Part shown: in pieces, positions 1-5,130 of the stretch
Numbering within the stretch: the first letter of the stretch is position 1
Layout: every line of letters starts with the position of its first letter
NCBI GenBank assembly: GCA_946479895.1
Contig: CAMLHT010000218.1
Span: forward strand, 1 to 6,579
From: an uncultured Gemmatimonadota bacterium
GTDB lineage: Bacteria > Gemmatimonadota > Gemmatimonadetes > Gemmatimonadales > Gemmatimonadaceae
Direction: 5' to 3'
DNA length: 6,579 nt
The notes under the pieces: generated by a model
Told to the model about the DNA's origin: nothing
The model's input: the letters and a program-made list of their open reading frames with translations, nothing else
The model's database searches: none
Position numbers and translations under genes: made by a program

Positions 1-1894
1 CGTTGCCGCGGCTCTTCGACATCTTCGCGCCCTCGCGCACGATCATCCCGTGCGCGCGGAATTTCGTGAACGGCTCCTCGAAGTCGATGATCCCGGCGTC
101 CTTGAGCACCATCGTCACGAAGCGCGAATACAGGAGGTGCAGCACGGCGTGCTCGTTGCCGCCGATGTACGAGTCCACCGGCAGCCACCGCTTGGTGATG
201 GCGTCGTCGAATGGCCGGTCGTCGAACTGCGTGCTCGGGTAGCGCAGGAAGTACCAGGCACTATCGAGAAACGTGTCCGACACGTCCGTCTCGCGGCGCG
301 CCGGCTTGCCGCACTCGGGGCACGGAACGCGATACCACGACTCGACGCGCGCCAGCGGCGAAATCCCGGTGTCGTCCGGCTTGAAATCCTCGACGTAGGG
401 GAGCTCGACCGGCAGGTCCTTCTCCGGCACGGGCACCGGACCGCACGACTCGCAGTAGATGATCGGGATCGGGGGGCCCCAATACCGCTGGCGTGAGATG
501 CACCAGTCGTGCAGGCGATAGTTCACGACCGGCTTCGCGTGGCCCATCTTCTCCAGCCACTCGGTGATCGCCTTCTTCCCTTCGGCGACACCGAGCCCGT
601 TGAACTGGCCCGAGGCCGTGAGCTGGACGTCGTCGGTCTCGGTGTAGGCTTCGCGGAGCGGCGAGCGCACGCCGTGCGCCGCGTCGGTCCTCGACGCCAC
701 GACCCGCGTGATCGGCAGCGAGAACTTCTCGGCGAACTCGTGATCGCGCTCGTCGTGCCCGGGCACGGCCATGATCGCGCCGGTGCCGTATTCCATCAGC
801 ACGTAGTCGGCGATCCAGATCGGGATCGGCTTCTGGGTCGCGGGGTTGGTCGCGAACGACCCGGTGAAGACTCCCGTCTTCTCCTTGTTCACCTTGCGCG
901 TGACGAGATCCTGCTTCTTCGTGGCCGCCTTGTACGCGCGCACGTCGTCGCGCTGTTCATCGGTCGTCAGCGCGTCGACGAGCGGATGCTCGGGCGCGAG
1001 CACGAGGTACGTCGCGCCGAAGATCGTGTCCGGCCGCGTCGTGAAGACCCGGATGTCCGTGGTCGGCGCCGTGAACTCGGCCGTGTTTCCGGCGGTGAAT
1101 TCCCCGGTCAGGCCGGCGGTGGCGGTCGCCATCCCGGCGCTGTCCTCGAGATCCTGCACGCGGAACGACAGCTCGGCGCCGTCGGACGCGCCGATCCAGT
1201 TCCGCTGCGCCGACTTCGTGGACTCGGACCAGTCGATGTGGTCGAGGTTCTTCAGCAGCCGGCCGGCATAGTCGGTGATGCGAAAGAACCACTGCTCGAG
1301 GAACCGCTGCTCGACCTTCGCCCCGCACCGCTCGCACTCACCGGCGATGACCTGCTCGTTCGCGAGCACGGTCTTGTCGTTGGGGCACCAGTTGACCGCC
1401 GCGCCCTTCTTGTACGCGAGCCCGCGCCGAAAGAGCTGGAGAAAGATCCACTGCGTCCACTTGTAGTACGACTTGTCCGTCGTCGAGAGCTCGTGGCTCC
1501 AGTCCACCATGAGGCCGGCGGCCTTCAGCTGGCGGCGGAAGTTCTCGATGTTCCGCGGGATCAGCGTCGCCGGGTGCGTGCCGACCTTGAGCGCGAAGTT
1601 CTCGGAGTGGATGCCGAACGCGTCGAAGCCGATCGGCTCGAAGACCGTGTGGCCCTGCAGCCGCTGGAAGCGCGCGAAGATGTCGTTGCCGGTGAACGCG
1701 AAGAGGTTCCCGACGTGCAGTCCTTCGGCGGACGGATACGGGAACATCATCAGCGCGTAGAACTTCCTCGCGCCGTCGAGGTCGGTGGTATTGGTGCCGC
1801 GCTCTTCCCAGCGCCGCTGCCACTTCTGCTCGATGGCGGCCGGGTCGTAGGTCGGAAGGTCGGGTCGCGCGGAGCGTGTGGTTGCGTCGGTCAT
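1..1894 (-). CDS. leuS: Leucyl-tRNA synthetase (LeuRS), C-terminal part beyond window
   Basis: Cytoplasmic class I aminoacyl-tRNA synthetase that charges tRNA-Leu with leucine using ATP. The 631 visible residues run from the N-terminus to the KMSKS loop (K624-S628), which lies almost at the window edge. The anticodon-binding and C-terminal domains are therefore missing only because of the cut. Motifs in order are: the HIGH-equivalent PYPSAEGLHVGN (residues 52-63), NWCPND (168-173), the CP1 editing domain with threonine-rich FTTRPDTIFG (284-293) and MAVPGHDERD (375-384, editing Asp conserved), WCISRQRYWG (464-473), CxxC pairs at 481/484 and 525/528 that suggest a zinc knuckle, and DTFLDSAWYF. 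The ATG at 1894 gives a family-typical N-terminus (YDPAAIEQKWQRRW). Only a weak GGA precedes it, and the upstream gene ends 16 nt away, so the gene is probably read in the same operon. Two oddities are HVGN in place of HxGH and an Ala/Thr/Gly-rich insertion at about 250-278 ahead of the editing domain. Confidence 0.97.
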   Translation of the reverse strand, partial: MTDATTRSARPDLPTYDPAAIEQKWQRRWEERGTNTTDLDGARKFYALMMFPYPSAEGLHVGNLFAFTGNDIFARFQRLQGHTVFEPIGFDAFGIHSENFALKVGTHPATLIPRNIENFRRQLKAAGLMVDWSHELSTTDKSYYKWTQWIFLQLFRRGLAYKKGAAVNWCPNDKTVLANEQVIAGECERCGAKVEQRFLEQWFFRITDYAGRLLKNLDHIDWSESTKSAQRNWIGASDGAELSFRVQDLEDSAGMATATAGLTGEFTAGNTAEFTAPTTDIRVFTTRPDTIFGATYLVLAPEHPLVDALTTDEQRDDVRAYKAATKKQDLVTRKVNKEKTGVFTGSFATNPATQKPIPIWIADYVLMEYGTGAIMAVPGHDERDHEFAEKFSLPITRVVASRTDAAHGVRSPLREAYTETDDVQLTASGQFNGLGVAEGKKAITEWLEKMGHAKPVVNYRLHDWCISRQRYWGPPIPIIYCESCGPVPVPEKDLPVELPYVEDFKPDDTGISPLARVESWYRVPCPECGKPARRETDVSDTFLDSAWYFLRYPSTQFDDRPFDDAITKRWLPVDSYIGGNEHAVLHLLYSRFVTMVLKDAGIIDFEEPFTKFRAHGMIVREGAKMSKSRGN

Positions 1895-1910
1895 CGTCCG
1901 CGAAATCTAT

Positions 1911-3818
1911 TCACCGCAACGAGCGCACCCAGCCGACGTACGCCACAGGCTTCCAGCCATCCGTCGCGCCGCCCGGGGGAGCCGACTGCTGGACGATCAG
2001 GTACCTCGCGCCGGCCTTTGCGAACTCGGAATACAGCGCCTCGCGCCGGGCCGCGGACAGCATGTTGAAGCCCGCCTGCACCGGCGGAGGGACGACCGCG
2101 ACGATCCGCAGGCGCGCCGCCCGCGCCCAGTACGCCTCGAAGGGCGATCCCACCAGCGCGACGGCATCGCCGGCGCGCAGCCCGCCGAGCTCGGCCTGCC
2201 TGCCCAGGAAGGCGACGTCATTCGGCTCGCGCGGGTCGAGCCGCGGCCGGTTCACGCCCTCGTGGTACTTCAGGAACGCCACGAGCAGGATCAGCGAGGC
2301 GTTCGCCGCCAGGAGGGTGGAACGGCCGAGGGACGCGAACAGGCCGGCCTCGCCGCGCCGCCCGGCGTCCCGCGCGATCGCCCAGTAGCCGAGGACGATC
2401 GCCGCGGTGACGGCAAGAACGAACGGCATCTCGCTCTCCGGCTGGATCACCCGGATGAAGAGGGCGCCGATGACGCCGAGGGCGACCATCACCGGCACTG
2501 TCCGGTGGCGGCCCAGCCAGACGAAAAGCACGGTCCCCGCCGCGGCATTCACGAGCGCGACCGTGCGCCCGGGATCCGGCGTCAGCAGCATCGCGGCGAG
2601 CGGCAGGCCAATGGCGACGGCGACGCGCTCGGGGCTGACCGCGGCCGGCCGTCGCACCCCGGCGATGACCATCAGCACGATCGCCGTGTAGAACGGCGCG
2701 ACATAGCGGGTCGTCACCAGTACCAGCGAATAGGCGGCGATGGCGAGGATCGCCGGCACCATCACCGGCCACGCCCGCCGCCACCATTCCCGGACCTCGG
2801 CGCCCCCGGCGAGGACCAGCCAGAAGACGATCACCAGCACGACGGGCCCGAGGGAAGCGATGTACTCCGCCACCGCGAGCACGAAGACGCGCGCCTGCCG
2901 GGGGACGTCGAGGCGGGGACCGAGGTCGGCATACCACCGGGCCGGATCGTACCAGACCGGGTTCGTGCCTGGCGCGTCGGGAGTGACGGCGATGCCGCGC
3001 AGGATGGAGTCCGTGGCTGGAGTGGCCGCCGCGTGCGGCATCTGCTTGCGCGACGGCGATTCCACCTGGTTCACGTACCAGACGTAGGTGAGCCTTCCGG
3101 TGTCGCCGAACGTGAGCCGGCCCATCTTCGCCGACAGCCCGATCGTCCACGGAACGACGACGATGAGCCAGAGCGATGCCGCCACGATCACCGGTCGGAG
3201 CGAGCGTCCCTTCACCGCCACAGCCGCCGTCACGAGGCACACGACCGCCCACGGAATGACGAACGACTTGGTCAGCGATCCCGCCGCGAGGGCGACGCCG
3301 AGGACGATCGCCGAGCGCGTGGGCATTACGCCGGCATGAAGGCGCAGGAGCGCGCCGAAGACCAGGAAGCAGACGGCCGACACGAGCAGGTCGGGCGTCG
3401 GCAGGATCAGCGGCGTCATGAGAAGGGTGAAGGCGCCGAAGAGGACGTAGGCGCCCGTCACCTGCCATGGCGTGACGAGCAGGTCGCGACCGCGCGCGGC
3501 CGCCATCGCGCGCACGGCGCGAAGCAGGTACTCGTAGGCCGCGAGCGATGCCGCGAACAGCAGGACGTTCACCAGGTGCGCGACGGCGAACTCCCAGTAC
3601 GCGCTCGCCGACGTCAGCCGGCGTCCCAGCCCGACGAGGACCGGATAGAGGGGACTCCAGTAGCCATTCAGCAGCTCGCCGAAGTCGCCCCGCAGGACGG
3701 CGTCGCTCAGGTCGAGGTACGAGACGCCGTCCGGCGTCGGGTAGAACCGCGTCGCCCACGCCTGGAATCCCGCGACGAGCAGCAGGACGACCCAGGCGGC
3801 GGCGCGAATCCACTTCAT
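1911..3818 (-). CDS. Multi-pass membrane glycosyltransferase, ArnT/PMT-like (GT39/GT83-type)
   Basis: The predicted protein is 635 residues. It starts with a membrane segment (about 6-22), followed by a loop with PTPDGVSYLDLSDA (27-40) and NGYWSPLYP (51-59). An acidic residue in this first extracytoplasmic loop is the usual catalytic position in ArnT/PMT-type enzymes, which move a sugar from a polyprenyl-phosphate carrier to a lipid or protein. About a dozen more hydrophobic segments follow, roughly at 75-100, 118-135, 141-160, 168-226 (several), 310-336, 350-387, 398-456 (several), 464-482 and 500-516. The C-terminus (about 530-635) looks soluble. A longer start at 3890 is possible, but the ATG at 3818 places a membrane helix at the N-terminus and overlaps the upstream stop as ATGA. 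This argues for translational coupling. Donor and acceptor cannot be told from sequence, and another polytopic GT-C family is possible. The gene lies between the glycosylasparaginase and leuS. Confidence 0.72.
   Translation of the reverse strand: MKWIRAAAWVVLLLVAGFQAWATRFYPTPDGVSYLDLSDAVLRGDFGELLNGYWSPLYPVLVGLGRRLTSASAYWEFAVAHLVNVLLFAASLAAYEYLLRAVRAMAAARGRDLLVTPWQVTGAYVLFGAFTLLMTPLILPTPDLLVSAVCFLVFGALLRLHAGVMPTRSAIVLGVALAAGSLTKSFVIPWAVVCLVTAAVAVKGRSLRPVIVAASLWLIVVVPWTIGLSAKMGRLTFGDTGRLTYVWYVNQVESPSRKQMPHAAATPATDSILRGIAVTPDAPGTNPVWYDPARWYADLGPRLDVPRQARVFVLAVAEYIASLGPVVLVIVFWLVLAGGAEVREWWRRAWPVMVPAILAIAAYSLVLVTTRYVAPFYTAIVLMVIAGVRRPAAVSPERVAVAIGLPLAAMLLTPDPGRTVALVNAAAGTVLFVWLGRHRTVPVMVALGVIGALFIRVIQPESEMPFVLAVTAAIVLGYWAIARDAGRRGEAGLFASLGRSTLLAANASLILLVAFLKYHEGVNRPRLDPREPNDVAFLGRQAELGGLRAGDAVALVGSPFEAYWARAARLRIVAVVPPPVQAGFNMLSAARREALYSEFAKAGARYLIVQQSAPPGGATDGWKPVAYVGWVRSLR
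3815..3818 (-). other. ATGA stop/start overlap (translational coupling)
   Basis: On the minus strand the four bases read ATGA. ATG starts the membrane glycosyltransferase and TGA ends the glycosylasparaginase. No clear Shine-Dalgarno lies just upstream, so the second gene probably depends on ribosomes finishing the first. Confidence 0.8.
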
Positions 3819-5011
3819 GCCGGCGGCTTGATCATCACGCCGCTCAGCGGTCCCTTCGGCTGCTCGGAGGCCTTGTACATGAAAGCGCACTTCTCACGAC
3901 GCGCACCGCGCGCGTCGGCAACGGCGAAGTCCGACCCCTCGTAGCAGCACGCGCCCGCGTACTCGCCCTTCTTGTTCACCGCGTAGAACTGGAGCTGGAA
4001 GGTCGGCCGCCCGTTCACCAGCAGGCGGCTCTCGGTCATCGCGATCACGCGCTCCATGACCTTCATCAGCGCCGCCTCGGGTGACATGCCCTGGCGCATG
4101 AACTCGACGGCGAGGAACGCGCCGCAGACCTTGATGTTCGCCTCTCCCCGCCCGGTCGACCCGGCCGCTCCGACCTCGTTGTCACAGTACTGGCCGGCCC
4201 CGATGATGGGCGAGTCGCCCACCCGTCCGGGAATCTTCCACGACAGGCCGCTCGTCGTCGTCACCGAGCTGATGTCGCCGTTGGCGGCGACGGCGTTCAT
4301 GTTGATCGTCCCGTACGAGTGCGGCACGCCCCGCTCGTCGTAGAACACGTGGCGGCCCGCGTCATACGCGTCGTCGGAGCCCGGCGGGCGCGACCCGGCC
4401 GGCGGCGGATTGAGCCACGCGTCGCCCGCGTTCACCGTCGCCTTCCACCGCAGCCAGTCCTTGCGGCTCTGCTCCGTGAGCAGGTTCTCCTCCCTGAACC
4501 CCATCTGGAGGGCGAATTTCTTCGCGCCCGCCCCCACCAGCATGATGTGGTCGGTGTAATCCATCACGGCCTTGGCGACCGCCGCCGGCGTCGCGATGTC
4601 CTCGAGACACCCGACCGACCCCGCGCGCTTCGTCGGTCCGTGCATCACCGACGCGTCGAGCTGCACCACGCCGTCCTCGTTGGGCAGCCCGCCAAGCCCC
4701 ACCGACTGATCGTTCGGGTCGCGCTCCACGATGCTCACCCCGGAGACGATCGCGTCCAGCGTATCGGCCCCGCGACTGATCATCTCGTAGGCGACTTCCA
4801 CCCCGGTCTTGCCGGCGGCGTTCCGGCTGATGTGGCCGTTTGCCGAACCCACGATCACCGGCGGCGGGACAAACCTGCCCGGCATCGGAGCCAGGGTGGA
4901 CCGGTCGACCACGTTCGTGACGATGGTTTCGGCCGATCCGAGCCCGGGCAGGGCCAGGCCGGCGGCCGCGGCGGCGCCGGTCCCGAGGAAGTCGCGACGA
5001 CTGAGGGGCAT
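3815..5011 (-). CDS. Tat-exported N4-(beta-N-acetylglucosaminyl)-L-asparaginase (glycosylasparaginase) family Ntn hydrolase
   Basis: This 398-residue member of the asparaginase-2/aspartylglucosaminidase family hydrolyses the amide bond of N-acetylglucosaminyl-asparagine to give L-aspartate and an amino sugar. The N-terminus (LSRRDFLGTGAAAAAGLALP) is a twin-arginine signal with a likely signal peptidase site after GSA (about residue 27), so it should act outside the cytoplasm. Ntn enzymes cleave themselves into alpha and beta chains. The predicted nucleophile is Thr235 in GTINMNAV. Substrate-pocket motifs are TTTSGLSWKIPGRVGDSP (251-268) and GAAGSTGRGE (281-290). Together they fit glycosylasparaginase better than plant-type isoaspartyl peptidases. 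The residue before the nucleophile is Gly, where the characterised human and Flavobacterium enzymes have Asp. A GGAG lies 6 nt before the ATG. It is the first gene of a leftward operon, and its stop overlaps the next start. The real substrate may be a different asparagine or isoaspartyl conjugate. Confidence 0.9.
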   Translation of the reverse strand: MPLSRRDFLGTGAAAAAGLALPGLGSAETIVTNVVDRSTLAPMPGRFVPPPVIVGSANGHISRNAAGKTGVEVAYEMISRGADTLDAIVSGVSIVERDPNDQSVGLGGLPNEDGVVQLDASVMHGPTKRAGSVGCLEDIATPAAVAKAVMDYTDHIMLVGAGAKKFALQMGFREENLLTEQSRKDWLRWKATVNAGDAWLNPPPAGSRPPGSDDAYDAGRHVFYDERGVPHSYGTINMNAVAANGDISSVTTTSGLSWKIPGRVGDSPIIGAGQYCDNEVGAAGSTGRGEANIKVCGAFLAVEFMRQGMSPEAALMKVMERVIAMTESRLLVNGRPTFQLQFYAVNKKGEYAGACCYEGSDFAVADARGARREKCAFMYKASEQPKGPLSGVMIKPPA

Positions 5012-5017
5012 GCTGGG

Positions 5018-5021
5018 CTCC
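5018..5021 (-). promoter_or_regulatory. Shine-Dalgarno site for the glycosylasparaginase gene
   Basis: The minus strand reads GGAG followed by a 6-nt spacer and ATG at 5011. This is a good match in sequence and spacing, and it supports the start codon that places the Tat motif at the very N-terminus. Confidence 0.6.
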
Positions 5022-5059
5022 GGTTGAATTGTCGTCCCGGGGGGAGAGCGTGGGGACCG

Positions 5060-5082
5060 TCGGCGGAGCCCGCGACCGCCGA
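5060..5082. repeat. Inverted repeat with 7-bp arms and 9-nt loop in the divergent promoter region
   Basis: TCGGCGG at 5060-5066 and CCGCCGA at 5076-5082 are perfect reverse complements. The pair lies midway between the divergent starts. It could be a dyad operator for a dimeric regulator, or a hairpin in the leader of the leftward transcript. G+C-rich sequence yields such repeats by chance, so function is unproven. Confidence 0.4.
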
Positions 5083-5130
5083 TCCCGATGCTTCGCCCGG
5101 GCTGACAACATTACTTAGCTTCCGGACTCC

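Larger units (their letters stand above)
5012..5130. promoter_or_regulatory. Divergent intergenic region with promoters for both transcription units
   Basis: This 119-nt gap separates the two divergent start codons and is the only sizeable non-coding stretch in the window. It must hold the promoter of the rightward cNMP-aspartase gene and probably that of the leftward three-gene operon. The base composition changes sharply: 5102-5121 is A+T-rich within G+C-rich flanks. On the minus strand 5107-5102 reads TTGTCA, a 5-of-6 match to a sigma-70 -35 box, but no convincing -10 follows at 16-18 nt. The rightward gene has only a weak GGA close to its ATG, so its transcript may have a very short leader. 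Both promoter assignments are tentative. Confidence 0.5.

Noticed and set aside
509..2068. Long plus-strand frame opposite leuS (519 codons)
   Set aside because: It lies antisense to a LeuRS gene with all family motifs, is very rich in Arg, Val and Leu, and shows no recognisable motif. Long open antisense frames are expected at this G+C content.
2218..3813. Minus-strand frame of 531 codons inside the glycosyltransferase
   Set aside because: It is a frame-shifted shadow of the membrane protein, with Arg/Pro/Gly-rich composition and no domain signal.
3819..3890. Longer glycosyltransferase N-terminus starting at 3890
   Set aside because: The extra 24 residues are hydrophilic, overlap the 3' end of the glycosylasparaginase gene by 76 nt in total, and would place a charged tail before the first membrane helix. 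The ATGA start at 3818 is more natural.
1878..3944. Very long plus-strand frame opposite the glycosyltransferase (688 codons)
   Set aside because: Its translation is an Arg/Asp/His-rich sequence without hydrophobic cores or motifs. The opposite strand encodes a convincing polytopic membrane protein with operon-like junctions at both ends.
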